Assembly (NCBI GenBank): GCA_027858555.1
Contig: JAQICP010000144.1
Span: 1-6,635 of the forward strand
DNA from: Vallitaleaceae bacterium
GTDB taxonomy: Bacteria; Bacillota; Clostridia; Lachnospirales; Vallitaleaceae
Reading direction: 5' to 3'
DNA length: 6,635 nt
Shown here: positions 1-5,421 of the stretch, in pieces
Layout: the number at the start of each line of letters is the position of its first letter
How positions within the stretch are numbered: position 1 is the first letter of the stretch
Program-made: the position numbers and the translations under genes
The notes under the pieces: generated by a model
The model's database searches: none
The model's input: the letters and a program-made list of their open reading frames with translations, nothing else
What the model was told of the DNA's origin: nothing

Positions 1-695
1 GTAAAGCGCCATCAACTATTTCTAGATATGTAGCATCCATCCATTCTTTTTTTAATTATTTATATAAGAAATCACTCATAAAAGAAGATCCTAGCGAAGT
101 AATCACATCACCAAAACAAAATAAAAAAGCACCGGAAATCCTCACTATGGAAGAGATTGAGCTATTGCTAGAACAACCCAAAGCGGTAGATAAAAAAGGT
201 CTTAGAGATAAAGCTATGCTTGAACTACTTTATGCCACTGGTATCAGAGTATCAGAACTAATCAACCTTTCTAAAGATGATTTAAATATACGCATGGGTT
301 ATATTAGATGTAGTGATAAGAAAAAAGAACGCATCATCCCGATTGGTACACCAGCAAAAGATGCACTGAGTAAATATGTTGAGTATGCAAGGAGTGGGAT
401 GATTAAAGATCCAAATGACAACACACTTTTCGTAAGTTGTCTTGGACATGGCATGAGTAGACAAGGCTTTTGGAAAATAGTCAAATTATATGCTGATAAA
501 GCAGGTATTAATAAAGCGATTACACCTCATATGCTAAGACATTCATTTGCTAGTCACTTGGTAGAGAATGGCGCAGACTTAAAGTCGGTTCAAGAGATGC
601 TTGGACATTCCGACATCGCCACTACACAAATCTATGCAAAAATGAATACGCATAGGTTAAAAGAAGTATATGCCAAGGCTCATCCGCGAGCTTAA
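1..695 (+). CDS. xerD: Site-specific tyrosine recombinase XerD, 5' end cut by window edge
   Basis: The frame is open from base 3, so the ATG at 147 is an internal methionine. 230 residues are visible; about 65 N-terminal residues are missing against a usual length near 295. The visible part begins at the end of the core-binding (SAM-like) domain, followed by the whole catalytic domain. All six catalytic residues can be placed (visible numbering): Arg82 in TGIRVSEL, Lys106 in the SDKKKER hairpin, His176 and Arg179 in HMLRHSF, His202 in LGHSD, and the nucleophile Tyr211 in IYAK. The RLKEVYAKAHPRA ending is typical of XerD rather than XerC. The hairpin after Lys106 is one residue shorter than in E. 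coli XerD. By family knowledge, XerD works with XerC at dif sites, together with FtsK, to resolve chromosome dimers. It ends in tandem TAA TAA stops. An integron or phage integrase is unlikely given the close match and the housekeeping context. Confidence 0.95.
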   Translation, partial: KAPSTISRYVASIHSFFNYLYKKSLIKEDPSEVITSPKQNKKAPEILTMEEIELLLEQPKAVDKKGLRDKAMLELLYATGIRVSELINLSKDDLNIRMGYIRCSDKKKERIIPIGTPAKDALSKYVEYARSGMIKDPNDNTLFVSCLGHGMSRQGFWKIVKLYADKAGINKAITPHMLRHSFASHLVENGADLKSVQEMLGHSDIATTQIYAKMNTHRLKEVYAKAHPRA

Positions 696-864
696 TAACG
701 TTGTAAGTAGGAGTTTCATATGGTTAAGTAGTGAACTGGGGGGTTTGCTGTTAACCTAGCAATCATATAATTGTTATACTTTGTAATATAGGGTTTTATA
801 TACGTATTACACACTTATCCAAGTATAAATATGGTAATTATGTCATTGTTAGACTCCGTTAACA

Positions 865-897
865 AAAAAGGTTGGTTCAATTTGAACCAACCTTTTT
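865..897. terminator. Bidirectional rho-independent terminator between xerD and rubrerythrin
   Basis: The 14-bp arms AAAAAGGTTGGTTC (865-878) and GAACCAACCTTTTT (884-897) are perfectly complementary around a five-base loop, in which A879 and T883 can also pair. The top strand ends in five T. The bottom strand ends in six T, the complement of 864-869. It therefore serves both the rightward xerD transcript and the leftward rubrerythrin transcript, whose stop codon is 33 bases away. In the rest of the xerD-rubrerythrin gap (699-864) I see no gene, only one promoter-like sequence at 751-780. Confidence 0.92.
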
Positions 898-930
898 ACT
901 TGGATATATAACATGTACCTTTATAATAAT

Positions 931-1476
931 TTATCCAAAATATCTTTTTAAAAGACCATTGAATGCTGAGCCATGACGTGCTTCATCTTTACACATTTCA
1001 TGCACGGTGTCATGAATAGCATCATAATTTAATTGTTTTGCTTTAGTTGCTAAATCTTTTTTCCCTTGGCAAGCACCAAACTCGGCGTCAACGCGTAATT
1101 CCAAGTTCTTTTTAGTGCTATTTGTAACAACTTCGCCTAATAATTCAGCGAATTTTGCTGCATGCTCAGCTTCTTCGAAAGCAATTCTTTTATAAGCTTC
1201 AGCTATTTCAGGGTATCCTTCACGATCTGCTTGTCTTGACATAGCCAGGTACATGCCGACTTCTGTGCATTCGCCCATAAAATTCATTTTAAGACCTTCT
1301 AAGATTTCAGGGTCAACACCTTTAGCTACACCGATTACATGCTCATCTGCCCATGCAAGTGAACCTGTTGATTGCTCCTTGAATTTTTCAGCTGGCGCGC
1401 CACACATTGGGCAAGCTTCTGGTGGTGCGTCACCTTCGTGCACATAACCACACACTGTACAAATAAATTTTTTCAT
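931..1476 (-). CDS. Reverse-type rubrerythrin (N-terminal rubredoxin plus di-iron ferritin-like domain)
   Basis: 181 residues. The rubredoxin-like Fe(Cys)4 domain comes first, with Cys6-x2-Cys9-Gly and Cys22-x2-Cys25-Gly. Residues 55-181 form a ferritin-like four-helix domain with di-iron ligand candidates Glu69/Glu72, Glu102-x2-His105, Glu131, Glu160 and Glu165-x2-His168. Classical rubrerythrins carry the rubredoxin domain at the C terminus, so this order marks the 'reverse rubrerythrin' type. In clostridia such proteins take electrons from NAD(P)H through partner proteins to reduce H2O2 and O2 in the cytoplasm. No reductase partner lies in this window. The ATG at 1476 has a strong GGAGG site at 1484-1488, seven bases upstream. 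It is a monocistronic gene facing xerD, ended by the 865-897 terminator. I give no symbol because rbr and rbr3 naming differs between species. Confidence 0.93.
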   Translation of the reverse strand: MKKFICTVCGYVHEGDAPPEACPMCGAPAEKFKEQSTGSLAWADEHVIGVAKGVDPEILEGLKMNFMGECTEVGMYLAMSRQADREGYPEIAEAYKRIAFEEAEHAAKFAELLGEVVTNSTKKNLELRVDAEFGACQGKKDLATKAKQLNYDAIHDTVHEMCKDEARHGSAFNGLLKRYFG

Positions 1477-1527
1477 TTAGTTTCCTCCACATATTAGTTG
1501 ATTGATTGTATAATAATAGCTACCAAA

Positions 1528-1542
1528 AGATAATTATTATTA
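1528..1542. promoter_or_regulatory. Candidate PerR-box-like operator for rubrerythrin
   Basis: The 15-mer AGATAATTATTATTA matches the PerR consensus TTATAATNATTATAA at 11 of 14 defined positions, and its core ATAAT-T-ATTAT is a perfect inverted repeat. It lies roughly +8 to +22 relative to the predicted rubrerythrin start point, where a bound repressor would block transcription. Reverse rubrerythrins of clostridia are known PerR targets, which fits. The region is very AT-rich, so a chance match is quite possible. Confidence 0.35.
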
Positions 1543-1555
1543 ACATCTAAGTGAA

Positions 1556-1584
1556 ATTATACCATATCTTATTTAAATTATAAA
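1556..1584 (-). promoter_or_regulatory. Promoter of the rubrerythrin gene
   Basis: On the minus strand, -35 TTTATA (1584-1579, 4/6 match) is followed by 17 bases and a perfect extended -10, TGG-TATAAT, with TATAAT at 1561-1556. The implied start is near 1549, giving a leader of about 73 bases before the ATG at 1476. Confidence 0.7.
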
Positions 1585-1644
1585 GGATAAATATAAGTAA
1601 TTGTAAGCTATTTTAGTAGGTTGATTTTTAGGCCACTAAATGCC

Positions 1645-1658
1645 TTGTTTATAAACAA
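1645..1658. promoter_or_regulatory. Perfect 14-bp palindrome over the pdp -35, possible operator
   Basis: TTGTTTATAAACAA is identical to its reverse complement and overlaps the predicted -35 hexamer of pdp (1648-1653). The placement suggests binding by a dimeric repressor, perhaps one responding to nucleosides or deoxyribose phosphates. It does not match the Rex, CcpA or B. subtilis DeoR sites I know, so no regulator is assigned. Confidence 0.4.
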
Positions 1659-1676
1659 TGAACTATTTGTTATAAT
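1648..1676 (+). promoter_or_regulatory. Promoter of pdp
   Basis: -35 TTTATA (1648-1653, 4/6) is separated by 17 bases from a perfect -10 TATAAT (1671-1676), preceded by TGT as an extended -10. The start point would be near 1683, about 33 bases before the pdp ATG. Confidence 0.72.
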
Positions 1677-1715
1677 AGGGAAAGAGAATAAAATATAAGT
1701 TATGGAGATGATACA

Positions 1716-3020
1716 ATGAGAATGTACGATGTGATTGAGAAGAAAAAGCATGGCATGGTATTAACTGACGAAGAGATTCATTTCTTTGTAGACGGGTTTA
1801 CTAAAGGTACAGTTCCAGATTATCAGATGTCAGCGTTACTCATGGCAATCTATTTTCAAGGTATGAATAAGGAAGAAACGAATCAATTGACCTTGGCTAT
1901 GGCAAAAAGTGGTGATATGTTAGATTTATCAAGTATACATGGCGTGAAGGTGGATAAGCATTCCACAGGTGGTGTAGGTGATAAAACATCCTTGGTACTG
2001 GCACCACTCATTGCGTCACTGGGCGTACCTGTTGCAAAAATGAGCGGAAGGGGTCTTGGACATACGGGAGGAACCATTGATAAATTAGATTCGTTTAAAG
2101 GTTTCACTACCAATCTTTCTGAAGCTGATTTTATCAAAAATGTGAATGAGATTAGTATAGCTATTGCAGGACAAACTGCTAATTTAGCGCCTGCTGATAA
2201 AAAACTATACGCACTTAGGGATGTTACGGCAACCGTGGATAATATTTCGTTGATTGCAAGCAGCATTATGAGTAAAAAGATTGCTTCTGGTGCAGACTGT
2301 ATCGTACTCGATGTGAAATGTGGTTCAGGTGCCTTTATGAAAACTGAAGAAGATGCTAAGACACTAGCAAGAGCAATGGTTGATATCGGTAATGGTCTAG
2401 GCAGGAAAACCTCTGCAGTTATATCCGATATGAATCAACCACTAGGCTTTGCGGTTGGTAATGCATTAGAAGTCATTGAAGCCATTAATACTTTAAAAGG
2501 TAATGGACCAGATGACCTTAGAGACCTTTGTTTAGAACTTGGTAGTCAGATGCTTTTAGCGGCTAAGAGAGTTGATACTATCGAAGATGGCAAAGCATTA
2601 CTTCAAGAGCAAATTGATAATGGGGAGGCCCTAGCAAAATTTAAAACTTGGATTGTACGTCAAGGTGGCTCTGCTAATAGTGTGGATGATATTACATTAT
2701 TACCAAGTGCAAGAATTATCGAACCTGTCCCAAGTCAGTATAGTGGCTATATAACAAAGATAGAAGCAGAAGAAATTGGATTTGCTACAATGATGCTTGG
2801 TGGCGGTAGAGAGACAAAAGATAGTATCATTGATCTGGGTGTCGGTTTCGTTTTAAGGAAAAAATTGGGTGATCATGTAGATATAGGTGAGGCAATAGCT
2901 ACCATTTACTGTAATAAGCCAGAAGTTAAAGAATCAGTATTAGAAAGATTTAAGAACGCCTATACGATAACAGAGAACCCAATTAAATTAGATGCTTTCA
3001 TAAAATATATTATTAACTAG
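1716..3020 (+). CDS. pdp: Pyrimidine-nucleoside phosphorylase
   Basis: 434 residues, the normal length for the thymidine/pyrimidine-nucleoside phosphorylase family. It cleaves uridine, thymidine or deoxyuridine with phosphate to give the base and (deoxy)ribose-1-phosphate, in cytoplasmic salvage. Visible motifs are the phosphate-binding KHSTGGVGDKTS at 81-92, the family signature SGRGLGHTGGTIDKLD at 110-125 (its last position is Asp where Glu is usual), and the base-binding residues Arg168 (in YALRDVTATV), Ser183 and Lys187. VLDVKCGSGAFM follows at 198-209. The helical alpha domain, the alpha/beta domain and the C-terminal barrel-like domain (about 340-434) are all present. The ATG at 1716 has GGAG at 1704-1707, eight bases away; Met3 (1722) is a less well-spaced alternative. 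Gram-positive enzymes of this type usually accept both uridine and thymidine, hence pdp rather than deoA; substrate range cannot be read from sequence alone. It appears to be transcribed alone. Confidence 0.95.
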   Translation: MRMYDVIEKKKHGMVLTDEEIHFFVDGFTKGTVPDYQMSALLMAIYFQGMNKEETNQLTLAMAKSGDMLDLSSIHGVKVDKHSTGGVGDKTSLVLAPLIASLGVPVAKMSGRGLGHTGGTIDKLDSFKGFTTNLSEADFIKNVNEISIAIAGQTANLAPADKKLYALRDVTATVDNISLIASSIMSKKIASGADCIVLDVKCGSGAFMKTEEDAKTLARAMVDIGNGLGRKTSAVISDMNQPLGFAVGNALEVIEAINTLKGNGPDDLRDLCLELGSQMLLAAKRVDTIEDGKALLQEQIDNGEALAKFKTWIVRQGGSANSVDDITLLPSARIIEPVPSQYSGYITKIEAEEIGFATMMLGGGRETKDSIIDLGVGFVLRKKLGDHVDIGEAIATIYCNKPEVKESVLERFKNAYTITENPIKLDAFIKYIIN

Positions 3021-3095
3021 ATTCCTATGTGTAATTATTTAAGCTAGACCAGTGACGTTTATGGCGATATAAGGACTGACTAATATATTACTGCT

Positions 3096-3118
3096 CTGCA
3101 TATAATTAAAGTATGCAG
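3096..3118 (+). other. Hairpin in the pdp to M50-like gap, at best a weak terminator
   Basis: CTGCATA (3096-3102) pairs with TATGCAG (3112-3118) around a nine-base loop. No U-tract follows directly; the nearest T-rich run (3131-3135) is 12 bases on and overlaps the next promoter. It could mark the end of the pdp transcript. I see no better terminator between 3021 and 3183. Confidence 0.35.
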
Positions 3119-3126
3119 ATAACGTC

Positions 3127-3155
3127 TTGATTTTTAATAGGTTTATTAGTACAAT
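3127..3155 (+). promoter_or_regulatory. Promoter of the M50-like/scpA/scpB operon
   Basis: -35 TTGATT (3127-3132) and -10 TACAAT (3150-3155, 5/6 match) are separated by exactly 17 bases. The start would fall near 3162, about 22 bases before the ATG at 3184. There is no other convincing promoter before scpA, which supports one transcript for the three genes. Confidence 0.68.
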
Positions 3156-3171
3156 AGGTTAGACTGATTAC

Positions 3172-3177
3172 GAGGTG
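3172..3177 (+). promoter_or_regulatory. Ribosome binding site that fixes the M50-like start at 3184
   Basis: GAGGTG (3172-3177) is a good Shine-Dalgarno sequence six bases before the ATG at 3184. The longest open frame would start at a GTG at 3175, but that GTG is part of this site and has no ribosome site of its own. Confidence 0.8.
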
Positions 3178-3183
3178 ACACAG

Positions 3184-3762
3184 ATGGGCATTTTATTAAT
3201 ATTAGGCATAAACATAGTAGCAGCGGTTATCGTCATGATCATACATGAAATACCAAAATCTTTGACAGCATATTTGGTGACGCACCCTATATATAGACAA
3301 AACGCATTACCTAATACTAAGTTAAGGCAGTATGTTGATCCTATTGGACTGTGCATGTTTGTGTTCATGGGCATTGGATGGCAAAAATCATGCATCTATA
3401 AAAGCTCAAGATTTAGAGACAAAGAAAAAGGCATGTTATATGTGGCTATAGAAGGACTATTATCTAATATTGTATTAATCATTATTCTTGTGCCTATATA
3501 TAATATAACCGCAGACGCCTATGTAAAATTGTTTGTATTTAAGCTGATCTACTTTAGTTTTGGGGTTACGATTATTAACTTGTTGCCAGTGACGCCTTTC
3601 GATATGTCAAAAGTCATACAATATTTTTCGCCAGAAGTTTATTATGGTCTTATAAAATATGAACGAACTATACACATTGTGTTCATCATATTTATAGCTT
3701 CGACTTATGGTATCATGTTGGTGAACGGTTTATTTAATACGGTAATACCACTAAAATTGTAA
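3184..3762 (+). CDS. Degenerate site-2-protease-like (M50) membrane protein
   Basis: 192 residues from ATG 3184. The layout follows small bacterial site-2 proteases: a first membrane helix ending in the metal motif, a DPIG segment at 52-55, a GIGW segment at 63-66, an xxxSN helix (residues 84-105), a hydrophobic stretch (119-134) leading into NLLPVTPFD (132-140), and a last helix at about 162-180. Key positions are altered. The zinc motif HExxH reads His21-Glu22-Ile-Pro-Lys25, so the second His is Lys. The usual LDG reads FDM, keeping Asp140. The GPxSN turn reads GLLSN. With one zinc ligand lost it is probably not an active peptidase, though this is inference. It starts an operon with scpA, 11 bases downstream. 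A site-2-protease gene near scpAB fits other Firmicutes, but its role there is unknown to me. Confidence 0.8.
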   Translation: MGILLILGINIVAAVIVMIIHEIPKSLTAYLVTHPIYRQNALPNTKLRQYVDPIGLCMFVFMGIGWQKSCIYKSSRFRDKEKGMLYVAIEGLLSNIVLIIILVPIYNITADAYVKLFVFKLIYFSFGVTIINLLPVTPFDMSKVIQYFSPEVYYGLIKYERTIHIVFIIFIASTYGIMLVNGLFNTVIPLKL

Positions 3763-3773
3763 TGGAGTAATAC

Positions 3774-4535
3774 ATGAGCATACAACTAAAGCTAGAAAAA
3801 TTTGAAGGACCACTTGATCTGCTTCTACATCTTATTGATAAGCATAAGGTAGATATATATGATATTCCAATAGCAGAAATTACAAACCAGTATTTAGAAT
3901 ATATCAGGTTACTTGATAAGAACCGGATGGATGTCATGAGTGAATTTATAGAGATGGCCGCTACATTGATTAATATTAAGTCGAAAATGTTACTTCCAGC
4001 TGTAGATGACGATGAAGAAGAAGTAGACCCAAGAAGAGAATTAGTTGAAAAGCTAATAGAATACAAAAAATTTAAGTTAATTGCCGAGTCCTTAAAAGAA
4101 CAGAAAAAGGAAGCTTCAAGAATGGTATTTAAAGAGCAATCAATACCAGAAGAAATATTGAACGCTGAACCTGAGATAGATACAGATGCCCTGCTAGCAG
4201 GAATAGATTTTACCCAGTTGTATAAGATATTTGAAGAAGTACTTAAGAAAAAAGAAGATAAAATTGATCCTATCAGAAGTAAGTTTGGTGAGATTAAGAA
4301 AGAGACATTCACTGTTGATGATAAGGTGCAACTGATATTTGAGATGTGTAATGACTATGAAACTTTTAGTTTTTATGATTTGCTAGATATGCAAAAGAGT
4401 AAAGACGAGGTCATCATCACATTTTTAGCCATTCTTGAAATGATGAAAATGGGTGTTATCAAAATAATTCAAGAAGCGCTTTTTGGAGAGATTGTAATCA
4501 AATTTATTGGAAGGGAACACCATCATGGAGATTGA
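3774..4535 (+). CDS. scpA: Segregation and condensation protein A (kleisin)
   Basis: 253 residues, normal for the family. The N-terminal domain that binds the Smc neck is clear: FEGPLDLLLHLI at 10-21, then DIYDIPIAEITNQY and MAATLINIKSKMLLP (61-75). An acidic stretch, DDDEEEVD (78-85), precedes the central helices expected to hold the ScpB dimer. The C-terminal winged-helix domain that binds the Smc head covers roughly 175-250. ScpA bridges the Smc dimer with ScpB to form the bacterial condensin ring that compacts and separates the chromosome. ATG 3774 has GGAG at 3764-3767, six bases away. The last 11 bases overlap scpB, so translation of the two is probably coupled. The protein ends in a short HHHGD tail. 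The long open frame on the opposite strand is a shadow. Confidence 0.96.
   Translation: MSIQLKLEKFEGPLDLLLHLIDKHKVDIYDIPIAEITNQYLEYIRLLDKNRMDVMSEFIEMAATLINIKSKMLLPAVDDDEEEVDPRRELVEKLIEYKKFKLIAESLKEQKKEASRMVFKEQSIPEEILNAEPEIDTDALLAGIDFTQLYKIFEEVLKKKEDKIDPIRSKFGEIKKETFTVDDKVQLIFEMCNDYETFSFYDLLDMQKSKDEVIITFLAILEMMKMGVIKIIQEALFGEIVIKFIGREHHHGD
4511..4516 (+). promoter_or_regulatory. Ribosome binding site that fixes the scpB start at 4525
   Basis: AAGGGA (4511-4516), inside the end of scpA, lies eight bases before ATG 4525. The longer frame from TTG 4507 would start upstream of this site and adds six residues not expected in ScpB, whose N terminus normally begins just before the IEAAIEAVLF helix. 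Confidence 0.75.
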
Positions 4536-5226
4536 TAAAATAGAAGCGGCGATTGAAGCAGTGTTATTCTCAGTTGGAGACGCGGTACCACTGAAAAAAT
4601 TAGCTGAAGCATTACAACTGGACCTTAAAACAACTAAAAGTGTTCTTAACAATATGAAAGAATTATATCTTAAAGAGAATAGGGGTATACAACTTATTGA
4701 ATTAGATGGTTCGTTTCAATTGTGTTCAAAAACAGAGTACTATGATTTGATTAAAAGGATTGCAGTGAAGGTAAGAGAAGTACAACTCACAGATGTATTA
4801 ATAGAAACACTCTCTATTATTGCTTATAAACAACCTATTACCAAGCCTCATATTGAAGCAATTAGGGGTGTTAATTCTAACCATACAGTTAACAAGCTGG
4901 TAGAATTAAAATTGGTAGACGAAGTCGGTAGAATGCAGGCGCCTGGAAGACCCATACTATTTGGTACAAGTAATAATTTCCTCAGAGCATTTGGACTTAA
5001 GTCAGTGGATGAATTGCCTTATATTGAGGATGCTGATTTGGTGCGTATTAAGCAGTCGGTTTTTGATGAAACTCAGATTCGCTTGGACGATCCTATGGAC
5101 GATCCTATGGACGAGCAGGTGGACGAGCAGGTAGACGAACTGGTGGACGAGCAGGTAGACGAACTGGTGGATGATGATAGGGAAGAAGAAACTATTATTG
5201 GTCATTCAGAAGAAGGCAAGACTTAA
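4525..5226 (+). CDS. scpB: Segregation and condensation protein B with repetitive acidic tail
   Basis: 233 residues from ATG 4525. The first winged-helix domain starts with IEAAIEAVLFSVGDAV (6-21). The second contains the family hallmarks LSIIAYKQPITKPHIEAIRG (96-115), VNKLVELKLVDEVGR (122-136) and PGRPILFGTSNNFLRAFGL (140-158), ending in SVDELP. ScpB dimerises, binds the central part of ScpA and completes the Smc-ScpAB condensin. Residues 188-215 are seven copies of a four-residue unit, D-[D/E]-x-[M/V], encoded by a 12-bp DNA repeat. A further acidic end, DDDREEE, leads to EEGKT. The tail lies after the conserved fold, so the core should be intact. The frame remains open through all repeats and ends in tandem TAA TAA. 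scpB overlaps scpA by 11 bases. Confidence 0.95.
   Translation: MEIDKIEAAIEAVLFSVGDAVPLKKLAEALQLDLKTTKSVLNNMKELYLKENRGIQLIELDGSFQLCSKTEYYDLIKRIAVKVREVQLTDVLIETLSIIAYKQPITKPHIEAIRGVNSNHTVNKLVELKLVDEVGRMQAPGRPILFGTSNNFLRAFGLKSVDELPYIEDADLVRIKQSVFDETQIRLDDPMDDPMDEQVDEQVDELVDEQVDELVDDDREEETIIGHSEEGKT
5086..5169 (+). repeat. 12-bp tandem repeat (7 copies) inside the 3' end of scpB
   Basis: Seven in-frame 12-bp units, each starting GAC. Two are identical GACGATCCTATG (5086-5109). Then come GACGAGCAGGTG, GACGAGCAGGTA and GACGAACTGGTG. The block GACGAGCAGGTA-GACGAACTGGTG then occurs twice exactly, at 5122-5145 and 5146-5169, giving a 24-bp higher-order repeat. The unit length is a multiple of three, so copy-number change would keep the frame. 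Local GC is higher than in the flanking gene. The encoded units are DDPM x2, DEQV, DEQV, DELV, DEQV, DELV. Confidence 0.97.
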
Positions 5227-5254
5227 TAAAGTAGTGATAAGATATGATTGGATA

Positions 5255-5263
5255 TGTTATACT
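5255..5263 (+). promoter_or_regulatory. Possible extended -10 promoter for rluB/mnmM
   Basis: TGT-TATACT (5255-5263) is a good extended -10, but no acceptable -35 lies 16-18 bases upstream. A start near 5270 would give a leader of about 124 bases before rluB, containing all the structures noted at 5291-5374. If it is not used, rluB must be read through from scpB. Confidence 0.4.
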
Positions 5264-5290
5264 AGTAACAATAATACTAAAAAGATATGA

Positions 5291-5344
5291 GCTTAAGGGA
5301 GCAATTAATGTGTGAGGATGACATTTTATTTGCTGAGCTTAAGC
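5291..5344 (+). other. Potential leader RNA hairpin upstream of rluB
   Basis: Three nested stems can form: GCTTAAG (5291-5297) with CTTAAGC (5338-5344), AGCAA (5300-5304) with TTGCT (5330-5334), and AATGT (5307-5311) with ACATT (5321-5325), closing a nine-base loop. The stem would cover the ribosome site and start codon of the small frame at 5308. The second CTTAAG (5338-5343) can instead pair with a third copy at 5349-5354, which overlaps the terminator-like stem. I recognise no riboswitch or T-box family here. Confidence 0.4.
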
Positions 5345-5421
5345 ACAACTTAAGACAGCAATTGGCTGTCTTTTACTATGAAAGAGGAATCGTATGGAAA
5401 TTAGATTACAGAAGTATTTAG
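5308..5421 (+). CDS. Possible 37-residue leader peptide overlapping the rluB start
   Basis: An ATG at 5308 follows a good ribosome site, GGGAG (5297-5301), six bases upstream. It opens a 37-codon frame beginning MCEDDILFAELKHN and ending at TAG 5419-5421, 28 bases inside rluB in another frame. I recognise no family and see no membrane segment or metal motif. A run of hydrophobic and aromatic residues, LAVFYY, lies near the middle. The frame passes through the terminator-like hairpin at 5352-5374 and the rluB ribosome site, so its translation could prevent termination or couple to rluB. No single amino acid is enriched, so it is not a classical amino-acid attenuator. It may be only a chance frame. 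Confidence 0.3.
   Translation: MCEDDILFAELKHNLRQQLAVFYYERGIVWKLDYRSI
5352..5374 (+). terminator. Terminator-like hairpin between scpB and rluB, possible attenuator
   Basis: AAGACAGC (5352-5359) pairs perfectly with GCTGTCTT (5365-5372) around a five-base loop and is followed by a short T run (5371-5374). It is the only convincing terminator after scpB, yet it sits only 19 bases before the rluB ATG and downstream of the possible promoter at 5255. It may end the scpAB transcript, act as an attenuator for rluB, or both. The short U-tract predicts only partial termination. Confidence 0.6.

Noticed and set aside
147..149. ATG at 147 as the start of a short integrase
   Set aside because: The frame is open upstream to base 3 and encodes the expected XerD core-binding segment, so the gene is cut by the window edge and does not start here.
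1..695. XerD as the integrase of a mobile element
   Set aside because: The C-terminal RLKEVYAKAHPRA ending and the housekeeping neighbours fit chromosomal XerD. No attachment site, excisionase or cargo genes are seen.
1883..2266. Minus-strand open frame of 127 codons inside pdp
   Set aside because: It is entirely antisense to conserved catalytic motifs of pdp, with no recognisable product.
3096..3118. Strong terminator after pdp
   Set aside because: The 7-bp stem has a nine-base loop and no adjacent U-tract, so it is listed only as a hairpin.
3175..3177. GTG as the start of the M50-like gene
   Set aside because: The GTG is part of the GAGGTG ribosome site for the ATG at 3184 and has no site of its own upstream.
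3734..4312. Long open frame of 192 codons on the minus strand opposite scpA
   Set aside because: It lies almost wholly within scpA and yields a serine/isoleucine-rich translation typical of the antisense of a lysine/glutamate-rich gene. It has no family resemblance.
4507..4509. TTG as the start of scpB
   Set aside because: ATG 4525 has the well-spaced AAGGGA site and gives the expected ScpB N terminus.
5086..5169. CRISPR array or mobile-element repeat
   Set aside because: The units are contiguous, 12 bp, in frame within scpB and have no spacers. They form a coding minisatellite.
5256..5269. Hairpin GTTA...TAAC just after scpB as its terminator
   Set aside because: The stem is only four base pairs and no T run follows. 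The sequence is better explained as an extended -10 element.
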